A stretch of 54,944 nt of DNA from Achromobacter deleyi (GTDB taxonomy: Bacteria > Pseudomonadota > Gammaproteobacteria > Burkholderiales > Burkholderiaceae_B): positions 1-54,944 of the forward strand of contig NZ_CADIJO010000034.1 in the NCBI RefSeq assembly GCF_902859705.1. The letters run 5' to 3'. The translations under genes and the position numbers were made by a program. This document shows positions 35,173 to 44,408 of this stretch, one piece after another (within the stretch, counting starts at the first letter, position 1; every line of letters begins with the position of its first letter). The notes under the pieces were generated by a model. That model saw nothing but the letters and a program-made list of their open reading frames with translations. It was not told the DNA's origin and did not search any database.

Positions 35173-35607
35173 ATGGCGTCATCGCAGGTCGTAAACAAGC
35201 GCGCAAGCCGGGCTGCCCGGTCGGGTGGCGCACTGCTGGCGGCCACCCTGTGCGCGGTTGCGCTGGGCGGCTGCATGTCCGTGAAATCGGAGAGGGTCAA
35301 TCTTGTGCCGGTCGCGGCGTCGGAACCGGTCGGGTCGATCCAGCTGTCGCGTGCGGTCGTCGCCGTGTTGCCTAACGAGACGGTCGTGACGCTGGCTTCC
35401 GGTTCGCAATGGCAGCGTACCGGCGCGATATTGCAGGGCGATGTCTATCGTTCGCAAGGGGGGTTGTTCACCATCACCACGCGGCGCCAGAACGAAGCCT
35501 ATCTGGTGGCGTCGTCGGGCAAGCTGGTGGGGTTCTACCTGCCGGGCGAGAGTTCATTCATGGCGTTGTCACGTCCCGTCAACCTGCCTGTGGAGATGCG
35601 GCAATGA
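35173..35607 (+). CDS. Small lipoprotein of unknown family inside the DUF2846 array
   Basis: A 144-aa predicted lipoprotein with a long, basic N-region (KRASRAARS) and lipobox ALGGC (Cys34). The mature part is all-beta in character: SIQLSRAVVAVLPNETVVTLASGSQWQRTGAI, GDVYRSQGGLFTITTRRQNEAYLVAS and GKLVGFYLPGESSFMAL. It lacks the GRIYFYQ and RYWGA motifs of its neighbours, so it is not a DUF2846 paralogue by eye. The stop overlaps the next start (ATGA), implying coupled translation with DUF2846 copy 2. I do not recognise a function. Confidence 0.75.
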   Translation: MASSQVVNKRASRAARSGGALLAATLCAVALGGCMSVKSERVNLVPVAASEPVGSIQLSRAVVAVLPNETVVTLASGSQWQRTGAILQGDVYRSQGGLFTITTRRQNEAYLVASSGKLVGFYLPGESSFMALSRPVNLPVEMRQ

Positions 35608-36071
35608 CGTGGCTGAAGGCGGTCATCGTGGTGCTTGCTACGGCGCTGCTTGCGGGTTGCGCAGGCAGCCGCTACCAGGCCTCGAGCGGGCGAATTCCGC
35701 CTATCGCGCAGGGCAGCGGCCGCATCTATTTCTATCAGCCCCAGCCGGAGATGATGTCGTCGGTGCAGCAGAAATTGCGTGTCAACGACGACGTGGTGGG
35801 GCGCAACAAACCGGGCAGCTTCTTTTTCGTCGACCGGCCTGCCGGCCGCTATACGGTCACCAACTTGTACTGGACCGGCGATGGCGTGAGTTTCATGCTC
35901 GATGCCGGCCAGACCCGTTATGTGCGCATCCGTGCCGAATCGCTGGGCAGCACCAGTGCATCGGGCAAGCTGATGATGGACCTGGTCGATCCGCCCGAAC
36001 TGGCCGAGACAGAAATGCGCCGACTGCGCTATTGGGGCGCGGCCTCGCCCGAACAGGTGCCTGGCCTGTAG
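35604..36071 (+). CDS. DUF2846 lipoprotein (copy 2)
   Basis: A 155-aa predicted lipoprotein: short signal peptide, lipobox LLAGC, Cys19. DUF2846 motifs: GSGRIYFYQPQPEMM, VQQKLRVNDDVVGRNKPGSF, FFVDRPAGRYTVTNLYW, LDAGQTRYVRIRAE and MRRLRYWGAASPEQVPGL. It shares its last 16 residues and much of the body with copy 3, so these two look like the most recent duplication. It starts inside the stop of the preceding lipoprotein gene. Function unknown. Confidence 0.85.
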   Translation: MTWLKAVIVVLATALLAGCAGSRYQASSGRIPPIAQGSGRIYFYQPQPEMMSSVQQKLRVNDDVVGRNKPGSFFFVDRPAGRYTVTNLYWTGDGVSFMLDAGQTRYVRIRAESLGSTSASGKLMMDLVDPPELAETEMRRLRYWGAASPEQVPGL

Positions 36072-36091
36072 TGCCGCGATAAGGAAACAGC

Positions 36092-36565
36092 ATGAATCGC
36101 AGAACAGCGCTGTCGGTTGTCTTGGCGGCAGGGGTCTTGACGTTGGCGGGGTGTGCCGGGACCCGGTATGAGGACGCCAGTGCGAAGATCCCGCCGATCC
36201 CGCAAGGGCAGGGCCGCATCTATTTCTACCAGCTCCATCCGGACCTGATCTCCACACGCCAGCAGAAGCTGCGCGTCAATGACGTGGTGGTAGGTCGCAA
36301 CAAGCCGGGCGGCTTCTTTTTCGTCGATCGTCCGCCCGGCAACTACGTGGTCACCAACTTGTACTGGACCGGTGATGGCGTGAGCTTCAAGCTGGAAGCG
36401 GGCCAGACCCGTTATGTGCGCTCCGAAGCGCCATCTCCCAGTGTCAAGACGACGACCTTGAGGGCGGCCCTGACGCTGGTCGATCCGCCTGACATCGCCG
36501 AGGCCGAAATGCGGCGGCTGCGCTACTGGGGCGCGGCATCGCCGGAACAGGTGCCAGGCCTGTAA
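36092..36565 (+). CDS. DUF2846 lipoprotein (copy 3)
   Basis: A 157-aa predicted lipoprotein, lipobox TLAGC, Cys21. Motifs: GQGRIYFYQLHPDLIS, RQQKLRVNDVVVGRNKPGGF, FFVDRPPGNYVVTNLYWT, LEAGQTRYVRSEAP and MRRLRYWGAASPEQVPGL. Very close to copy 2 in both sequence and length. AAGGAAAC precedes the ATG; only 20 bp separate it from copy 2, so it is part of the same operon. Function unknown. Confidence 0.85.
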   Translation: MNRRTALSVVLAAGVLTLAGCAGTRYEDASAKIPPIPQGQGRIYFYQLHPDLISTRQQKLRVNDVVVGRNKPGGFFFVDRPPGNYVVTNLYWTGDGVSFKLEAGQTRYVRSEAPSPSVKTTTLRAALTLVDPPDIAEAEMRRLRYWGAASPEQVPGL

Positions 36566-36586
36566 TCACACATAACAAGGAAAAAT

Positions 36587-37066
36587 ATGAAACGCGGGAT
36601 CAGAATGTTGGCCGCCGTGGCCATTGCGGCAGGCGTGTTGGCGGGTTGCGGGGGCGCCCGGTATCGGGACGTGGCCGGGAACATACCCGTGATGGTGCCG
36701 GATACCGGCCGGATCTATTTCTATCAGCCGCCCGCGCCGGGCAGCGTGCTGTCCAGCCAGCCCTATCTGCGGCTCAATGGCCAGAAGGTCGGGCGGTCCA
36801 AGCCGGGCAGTTTCTTCTACATCAATCGACCGGCCGGTACCTACCGGGTCGACACCATGCGCGAGAACGACTTCCTGACCTTCGATCTGGCGCCGGGCCA
36901 GACGCGCTACGTGCGCTTGAGCATCGAGGGCGTGGGCGGCAATTCGTCCAGCGTGGGCACCCAGGCCATGCGGCTGGAAGATTCCGAGACGCTGGCGCAG
37001 CAGGAAATGGCGCCGTTGAAATACTGGGGGGCGGGGTCGCGCGACCGCGTCAAGCTGCGGCCTTGA
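36587..37066 (+). CDS. DUF2846 lipoprotein (copy 4)
   Basis: A 159-aa predicted lipoprotein, lipobox VLAGC, Cys21 with Gly at +2. Motifs: DTGRIYFYQPPAPGS, PYLRLNGQKVGRSKPGSFFYINRPAGTYRV, LAPGQTRYVRLSIEG and LKYWGAGSRDRVKLRP. Its C-terminus (WGAGSRDRVKLRP) is closer to copy 1 (WGAGWRDREKLRY) than to copies 2 and 3, hinting that outer copies share one ancestor and the inner pair another. AAGGAAAAAT precedes the ATG. Last gene before the terminator; function unknown. Confidence 0.85.
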   Translation: MKRGIRMLAAVAIAAGVLAGCGGARYRDVAGNIPVMVPDTGRIYFYQPPAPGSVLSSQPYLRLNGQKVGRSKPGSFFYINRPAGTYRVDTMRENDFLTFDLAPGQTRYVRLSIEGVGGNSSSVGTQAMRLEDSETLAQQEMAPLKYWGAGSRDRVKLRP

Positions 37067-37148
37067 ACGAGGCGTGAGCGGCAGGCAGGCGTAGAACGAA
37101 AGTTCCCCGGCTATGCCTGGCCTGCAGTTCGCAGTGCAGTCAGTAGAA

Positions 37149-37184
37149 GATCCGGGCGCGCCATTGGCGCGCCCGGATCGTTTT
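37149..37184 (+). terminator. Strong terminator between the lipoprotein array and ppsR
   Basis: A perfect 14-bp GC-rich stem GATCCGGGCGCGCC / GGCGCGCCCGGATC (37149-37162, 37166-37179) with an ATT loop, then G and four T. It sits between convergent genes and probably serves both, though the T-run favours the plus strand. Confidence 0.85.
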
Positions 37185-38011
37185 CAGCCGCGGTCCAGGC
37201 CGACTTCCTGCAGCACCGTGGTCGAGATCTCTTCGATCGACTTGGTGGTGGTGGACAGCCACGAGATGCCTTCGCGGCGCATCATGCGTTCGGCTTCGGC
37301 GACTTCGTAGCGGCATTGCTCGAGCTGCGCGTAGCGGCTGTTGGGGCGGCGTTCGTTGCGCACCTCGGACAGGCGTTCGGGCTGGATCGACAGGCCGAAC
37401 AGCTTGGAGCGATGCGGCGCGATGGTCGAGGGCAGGGTGCCGCGCTCGAAGTCGTCGGGCGTCAGTGGGAAGTTGGCGGCCTTGATGGCGTACTGCATGG
37501 CCAGGTAGAGACTGGTGGGAGTCTTGCCGCAGCGCGAGACGCCCACCAGGATGACGTCGGCCTGGTCCAGCTGGTTCACGAACTGGCCGTCGTCGTGCGC
37601 CAGGCTGAAGTTGATGGCGTCGATGCGGTTGCGGTACTTTTCAGAATTGGCCTGCATGTGCGAGCGGCCGATGGAATGGCTGGATTTGAGCCCCAGCGCC
37701 TGCTCGATGTGGCTGACGAAGGTGCCGAACAGGTCCAGGAAAATTCCGTTCGCCTGGCGAACACGGGCCAGGATATCGGGATTGACCAGGGTGCTGAACA
37801 CGATGGGCGGTACCCCGGCTTCCAGGGCGCTGCGATCGATGCGCCCGGCGACTTCGGCGGCTTTTTCCAGCGTGTCGACAAACGGCAGCCGCACAGGCTT
37901 GAAATTGACTTCTTCAAACTGGGAAAGCACTGACTGGCTGAAGGTTTCCGCAGTGATGCCGGTGCTGTCGGAAACGATGTATACCGTGCGTACGATCGGG
38001 GTAGATGTCAT
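37184..38011 (-). CDS. ppsR: Bifunctional PEP synthase regulatory protein (kinase/pyrophosphorylase)
   Basis: A 275-aa PSRP/DUF299 protein that inactivates PEP synthase by ADP-dependent phosphorylation of a Thr and reactivates it by Pi-dependent removal. N-terminus VRTVYIVSDSTGITAETFSQSVLSQF; the P-loop is VILVGVSRCGKTPTSLYLA (about 152-170); REGISWLSTTTKSIEEIS at the C-terminus is typical. Divergent from its target ppsA, with a shared 193-bp control region. Confidence 0.95.
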   Translation of the reverse strand: MTSTPIVRTVYIVSDSTGITAETFSQSVLSQFEEVNFKPVRLPFVDTLEKAAEVAGRIDRSALEAGVPPIVFSTLVNPDILARVRQANGIFLDLFGTFVSHIEQALGLKSSHSIGRSHMQANSEKYRNRIDAINFSLAHDDGQFVNQLDQADVILVGVSRCGKTPTSLYLAMQYAIKAANFPLTPDDFERGTLPSTIAPHRSKLFGLSIQPERLSEVRNERRPNSRYAQLEQCRYEVAEAERMMRREGISWLSTTTKSIEEISTTVLQEVGLDRG

Positions 38012-38044
38012 GTGTAAAAAATTCCAACCAGGCAGATGGCCGAC

Positions 38045-38062
38045 TGTGCTCGTACGAGTACA
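38045..38062. promoter_or_regulatory. 18-bp palindrome between ppsR and ppsA
   Basis: TGTGCTCGTACGAGTACA is symmetric except for one pair (centre CTCGTACGAG is perfect). It lies 34 bp from the ppsR start and 143 bp from ppsA, with TACAAT and TATAAG hexamers close by (38059-38064, 38073-38078). A good candidate operator of the divergent pair; the binding protein is unknown. Confidence 0.5.
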
Positions 38063-38102
38063 ATCAGGCCCCTATAAGTCACCCCAAGGGCGGTCCAAGG
38101 CC

Positions 38103-38173
38103 AGTTTGGTCAGCGCAGTCGGATCGGCAATTTCCGGGCAGTTGCCGGGCGCCGAATCTGCATTGACCAAACT
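38103..38173 (+). repeat. Long-range inverted repeat in the ppsA leader
   Basis: AGTTTGGTCA (38103-38112) and TGACCAAACT (38164-38173) are perfect 10-bp complements enclosing 51 nt, which contains a nested CGGCAA/TTGCCG stem. If transcribed with ppsA it would form a two-part structure ending 31 nt before the start codon. Confidence 0.5.
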
Positions 38174-38204
38174 CGCTTTCATTCCATTGTAAAAGGTGAC
38201 TTCA

Positions 38205-40571
<2,367 letters not shown>

Positions 40572-40586
40572 TCGCCAGCCGCTCTT

Positions 40587-40620
40587 AAAAACCCGCGCCG
40601 TTTTCGGCGCGGGTTTTTTT
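40587..40620 (+). terminator. Rho-independent terminator of ppsA
   Basis: AACCCGCGCCG / CGGCGCGGGTT stem with a TTTT loop and a seven-T run, 16 bp after the ppsA stop. Confidence 0.95.
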
Positions 40621-40697
40621 ATGGCGGTTCGTGTCTGTTCCAGGCACTGCGTTTACGGCGGTTGCACGTTTGCGGGGCGCGCGCCGGGGGACCGGGT

Positions 40698-40877
40698 TCA
40701 GGCCCCGTTGGGCGGGACCCTGAAGCGTTCGATGATGCGTTTCTCGGCGCGTGCCAGCCTGGCGCGCACGGCGGTCACCCAGCGTCGCAGCCGCCCGCCG
40801 GGACGGTCTGGCGGCAAGTTCATGGCGGTCTGTTCGGCCGGGGCACGTTGGGGGGAAGGCGGGGTGTCGTTGTGCAT
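40698..40877 (-). CDS. Small basic hypothetical protein, 59 aa
   Basis: A complete frame too short for usual cut-offs. It starts MHNDTPPSPQRAPAEQTAMN and ends in an Arg-rich amphipathic segment (RLRRWVTAVRARLARAEKRI then IERFRVPPNGA). The C-terminal pattern, regularly spaced Arg/Leu/Ala with two Ile and a final RFRVPPNG, looks like a real helical peptide rather than noise. It diverges from the LysR gene. No strong ribosome site is visible. Family unknown to me; a nucleic-acid or membrane contact is only a guess. Confidence 0.5.
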   Translation of the reverse strand: MHNDTPPSPQRAPAEQTAMNLPPDRPGGRLRRWVTAVRARLARAEKRIIERFRVPPNGA

Positions 40878-40909
40878 GGCCAGGATGGTCGGCGATGGGT
40901 TAGCATCCG

Positions 40910-40923
40910 TAAAGTTGACTTTA
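40910..40923. promoter_or_regulatory. Short palindrome in front of the LysR-type gene
   Basis: TAAAGT-TG-ACTTTA, two 6-bp arms with a 2-bp centre, 25 bp before the LysR start and 33 bp from the small divergent gene. It has the position of a LysR autoregulatory site, but lacks a clear T-N11-A frame. Confidence 0.4.
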
Positions 40924-40948
40924 ATGGCATGATTAGTCAGAAAAACTG

Positions 40949-41824
40949 ATGCGTAACCTCAACCTGGACCAGATCCAGACCCTGGTGGCCATTGCTGACC
41001 TGGGCACGTTCGCCGCGGCGGCGCAGGCCTTGCACCTGGCTCCGCCGACGATCAGCCTGCACGTGAAAGAGCTGGAAGCGCGCTTGCAGGTCGCGCTGGT
41101 GGCGCGCGGACGCCGTCAGGCCGAGTTGACGCCCGCAGGCCTGGCGCTGGTGCAAGCGGGCCGCAAGCTGCTGTCGGCCAGCGATGACCTGGTCGACCTG
41201 GTGCGCCGCTGCGCGGCAGGCGGTGGGGGCGTGGTGAGGGTAGGGGTGTCCGCCGGGGTGGGGATGCGGCGGCTGCCGCTGATGCTCGACGCGCTGGGGC
41301 GGCGCAACCCGGGGGTGGAGCTGAAGCTCGAAGCCGTGGGCTCTGCCGAGGCGATGCTGCGCTTGCAGGCCGATACGCTGGATATCGCCATCGTCGCCAG
41401 CCCGCAGCCGGCCGCGGCGCGGGTGACGCTGGCGCCTTGGCGCAGCGATCCCATGGTGGCGCTGGTGCCGCCAGACTGGGAAGCGCCGGAGACGGTGACG
41501 CCCGAATGGCTGTCGACCCGGCGTTGGGCGTCCTTTGCGCCGGGCACGCAGATGCACGGCTTGATTGCATCCTGGTTCGGACAGGCCGGGCTGAATCCGC
41601 GGCCCTACCTGGCGCTGAGCTACCCCGAGGCCTTGAAGCGGTTGGCCGCGGCGAACCAGAGCGTGGCGATCCTGCCGCTGGAAGAGGTGGGCGATGAGCC
41701 GGACCGGGTACGCCCTTTGTCGCCGCCGCTCATGCGGCCGATGGCGCTGGCATACCGCAACGCACCGGCCCCTGGTGATGCCGTGAGCGCGGTGCTGGAG
41801 GTGCTGGCGGCGTTTGCGACGTAG
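40949..41824 (+). CDS. LysR family transcriptional regulator
   Basis: A 291-aa LTTR. Winged HTH at about 1-60 (MRNLNLDQIQTLVAIADLGTFAAAAQALHLAPPTISLHVKELEARL) and a periplasmic-binding-like effector domain at about 88-285 (VVRVGVSAGVGMRRLPLMLDAL, LDIAIVASPQP, ALSYPEALKRLAAANQSVAILPLEEV). No adjacent catabolic gene reveals its ligand; targets could be the small gene at 40698-40877 or the AraC/alkyltransferase gene that converges on it. Confidence 0.92.
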   Translation: MRNLNLDQIQTLVAIADLGTFAAAAQALHLAPPTISLHVKELEARLQVALVARGRRQAELTPAGLALVQAGRKLLSASDDLVDLVRRCAAGGGGVVRVGVSAGVGMRRLPLMLDALGRRNPGVELKLEAVGSAEAMLRLQADTLDIAIVASPQPAAARVTLAPWRSDPMVALVPPDWEAPETVTPEWLSTRRWASFAPGTQMHGLIASWFGQAGLNPRPYLALSYPEALKRLAAANQSVAILPLEEVGDEPDRVRPLSPPLMRPMALAYRNAPAPGDAVSAVLEVLAAFAT

Positions 41825-41917
41825 GGGCCAGAAAGCGGCCAGAAAGGGGCCCGGCAGGAATCAGGCAAGGGCGCGGCCCGTCCTGCACCTGACTGCCCGA
41901 AGCCGGGCGGCCCGGCA

Positions 41918-42760
41918 CTAGGCCGCCAGCGCTTCGCGTTCGATCAGTTCGCGCTTGCGGTCGATACCCCAGCGGTAGCCGGCCAGCGAGCCGTCGGTGC
42001 GCACCACGCGGTGGCAGGGAATGGCCAGCGCGATGTTGTTGGTGGCGCAGGCGCGGGCCACGGCGCGTACCGCGCTCGGGGCGCCGATGCGTTCGGCAAT
42101 GTCGGTGTAGGTGGCGGTGGCGCCCACGGGGATGTCGCGCAGGGCTTCCCAGACGCGGCGCTGGAAGGCCGTGCCGCGCACGTCCAGCGGCAGGTGCAGG
42201 CCTACCGAGGGATTTTCGACGAAGCCGACCACGGCGGCCATCCATTGCTCGAATTCGCGGTCGGCGCCGATCAGCCGGGCCGCCTTGAAGCGGTCTTGCA
42301 GGTTGCGCACGAGTTGTTCGGGGTCGTCGTGCAGGGCGATCTCGCAGATGCCGGTATCGCTGGCGGCCACCAGCAGCGCGCCCAGCGAGCACTGGCCGAC
42401 CGCGAAGCGGATCTCGACGCCCGCGCCGTCCTTGCGGAAGGCCGTAGGCGTCATGCCCAGGATGGCGGGCGCAGCTTCGTAGAAGCGGCCGCTGGAATTG
42501 AAGCCCGCGCCGTACATGGCGTCGGTGACGCTGGCGCCTTGCCGCAATTGCTGGCGCGCGCGGTCGGCGCGCAGCGCGGTGGCGTAGGCCTTGGGGGTGA
42601 TGCCCGTGGCCGCCTTGAAGATGCGGTGGAAATGGAAGCGGCTCATGCCGGCCTGTTCGGCCAGCGTGTTCAGGTCGGGCGGCTGTTCAGCTTCAAGCGC
42701 GCGGCAGGCGCGTTCGACGGCGGCGGCGTGCTGTTTGCTCAAGGGGGCGGCTTGGGTCAT
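41918..42760 (-). CDS. AraC-type HTH fused to O6-methylguanine-DNA methyltransferase (Ada-like, no N-terminal zinc domain)
   Basis: A 280-aa fusion. N-terminal AraC HTH (about 10-108: LNTLAEQAGMSRFHFHRIFKAATGITPKAYATALRADRARQ, FYEAAPAILGMTPTAFRK), then an alkyltransferase domain (about 115-280) with FQRRVWEALRDIPVGATATYTDIAERIGAP and the active site AIPCHRVVRTDG (acceptor Cys249). It repairs O6-alkylguanine by suicide transfer to Cys. The N-terminal Cys4 zinc domain that makes E. coli Ada a methylphosphotriester sensor is missing. It starts MTQAAPLSKQ at 42760; induction signal unknown. Confidence 0.92.
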   Translation of the reverse strand: MTQAAPLSKQHAAAVERACRALEAEQPPDLNTLAEQAGMSRFHFHRIFKAATGITPKAYATALRADRARQQLRQGASVTDAMYGAGFNSSGRFYEAAPAILGMTPTAFRKDGAGVEIRFAVGQCSLGALLVAASDTGICEIALHDDPEQLVRNLQDRFKAARLIGADREFEQWMAAVVGFVENPSVGLHLPLDVRGTAFQRRVWEALRDIPVGATATYTDIAERIGAPSAVRAVARACATNNIALAIPCHRVVRTDGSLAGYRWGIDRKRELIEREALAA

Positions 42761-42880
42761 GAGGGGCTCCAGGGCGCGGGAATCGACGCGCTTTTGGGTA
42801 TGTTCTCAAAGGCCGCCCCGTGCCGCACTCCGGTTGTTGCGGGCGGGCCCGCCGACCAGGGGCGCCGCCGGGCAGGGGAT

Positions 42881-43618
42881 TCAGGCCGGCGCGTAGGCAT
42901 CCAGGAAGCGGCGCACCAGTTCGCCAGAGACGGGCGTGGCGCGCACGTTGGCCGACAGCCCGGGCACGTCGAGGTTTTCGGCGGCATAGCGGCGGCCGAA
43001 GCGTTCGAGGTGGGCGCGGACGAAGTCGGGGCCGAATTCGGGGTGGAATTGGGTCGAGAAGATGTTGCGGCCGATGCGGATCATCTGGTGCTCGTCGAGG
43101 TCCGAGCGCGCCAGCACGGCCGAGCCGGGCGGCGGCTGCAGCACGGTCTGGGCATGCAGCATCTGGGCGGGGAAGGTGGGCGGCAGGCCGGCCAGCAGCT
43201 TGTCGCCGGCAGCGGCGGGCAGCAGTTCGACGGTCTGGGTGCCGACTTCGCGGCCGGCGGGGTTGTAGCCGACCTTGCCGCCCAGCGCGTGGGCCAGCAA
43301 CTGGTGGCCGTAGCAGACGCCGAACATGGGCAGGCCGGCGGCGGCGGCTTCGCGCAGCCAGGCGGCGGTGTCTTCGCTCCAGGGTTCCAGGTCGGTGACC
43401 ATGGCGGGCGAACCGGTGATGAGGGCGGCGCGGTATTGGTCAGGCGCGCGGGGGCGTTCGCCGTTGTGGACGGCGACGACTTCGAGGGCGTCGGATGCCA
43501 GGCCGGAGGCCCGGGCAAGTTGTTCGGCATAGCCGCCGAACTGGCTCTTGAGCGTGTCGTCCGGATCGCCCGTGTGCAGGATGAGGACGGGGCGGACTGA
43601 GGGTATTGCAGCGGTCAT
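42881..43618 (-). CDS. Class I glutamine amidotransferase-like protein
   Basis: A 245-aa stand-alone amidotransferase of the GMP-synthase-like group. The triad is Cys102 (FGVCYGHQLLAHALGG), His192 and Glu194 (FSTQFHPEFGPDF). The N-terminus VLILHTGDPDDTLKSQFGGYAEQLARASG fits relatives that act on small glutamine derivatives such as gamma-glutamyl-polyamines. A 120-bp gap separates it from the upstream alkyltransferase gene. Substrate unassigned. Confidence 0.88.
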   Translation of the reverse strand: MTAAIPSVRPVLILHTGDPDDTLKSQFGGYAEQLARASGLASDALEVVAVHNGERPRAPDQYRAALITGSPAMVTDLEPWSEDTAAWLREAAAAGLPMFGVCYGHQLLAHALGGKVGYNPAGREVGTQTVELLPAAAGDKLLAGLPPTFPAQMLHAQTVLQPPPGSAVLARSDLDEHQMIRIGRNIFSTQFHPEFGPDFVRAHLERFGRRYAAENLDVPGLSANVRATPVSGELVRRFLDAYAPA

Positions 43619-43786
43619 GGAGGCTTATGCGTTGAAGATGCCGGGCGCCGGAGTCGGGCCGGATGGCGAACGCCAGCGCACATCATAATCCAGGCGATTG
43701 TCCGGGATGGGGGCGGATGGCCCCCGTTGTGTCCTGGAAATCCGTACAATCCGCTGAACGACTCATCCTTTCAGGCGAATTCGACT

Positions 43787-44227
43787 ATGTGGATATGGCT
43801 GGGACTGGCCGCGCTGGCCCTTATCGGGGAATTGGCGACGGGAACGTTCTACTTGCTGCTGGTGGCGCTGGGACTGGCCGCCGGCGGTGTCGCGGCATGG
43901 CTGCTGGCGGGCCTGGAATGGCAACTGGTGGCCTGCGGCGTGGTGCTGTTGCTGGGCCTGTTGCTGCTGCGCAAGACGCGCGTGCTGAAAAAGCGCGAGG
44001 TCAACGCCGCCCGCAACGCCGACGTCAACCTGGACATCGGCCAGACCGTCAAGGTGGAAGCCTGGGCGGCCGACGGTTCGGCGCGCGTCTGGTATCGCGG
44101 CGCGCACTGGCAGGCGCAACTGGCCGAGGGCCAGCCCGCCCATGCCGGCGAGCACGTCATTACCGAAATGCGCGGCACATGCCTGGTCCTGACGCCCAAG
44201 GGCGACCTGGCCGGGGTCGCGCACTGA
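43787..44227 (+). CDS. NfeD family membrane protein
   Basis: A 146-aa short NfeD: transmembrane helices at about 1-65 (WIWLGLAALALIGELATGTFYLLLVALGLAAGGVAAWLLAG, LVACGVVLLLGLLLLRK), then a C-terminal OB-fold domain (about 80-146: LDIGQTVKVEAWAADGSARVWYRGAHWQAQLAEG). NfeD proteins pair with SPFH proteins in membrane microdomains, and the partner is the next gene, 181 bp downstream. ATG 43787 chosen; the frame from 43727 lacks membrane character. A TACAAT -10 candidate is at 43745. Confidence 0.9.
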   Translation: MWIWLGLAALALIGELATGTFYLLLVALGLAAGGVAAWLLAGLEWQLVACGVVLLLGLLLLRKTRVLKKREVNAARNADVNLDIGQTVKVEAWAADGSARVWYRGAHWQAQLAEGQPAHAGEHVITEMRGTCLVLTPKGDLAGVAH

Positions 44228-44408
44228 CAAGGATTCCCCACGAAGGCATACCCCCAATAAGGAACCCCCGCACGGCCAGTCGGTCTTGCCGCGCGGGCGG
44301 CTTCCACGCAAGACCCAGGCCCGCCCCAGGCGGCGCCGGCCGCAGCAGGCGCCCTGGCTATCGCGGGCAGGAGCGCCACCGCATTCACCCCAGAAGAGGC
44401 TCTACATC

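Noticed and set aside
38163..38192. Promoter TTGACC-18-TTGTAA before ppsA
   Set aside because: The start point would fall at or beyond the ribosome-binding site, leaving no usable leader; the -10 match is also poor.
41825..41917. Short direct repeat GGCCAGAAAG after the LysR gene
   Set aside because: Only two 10-bp copies within a short, GC-biased spacer; not enough to claim a functional repeat.
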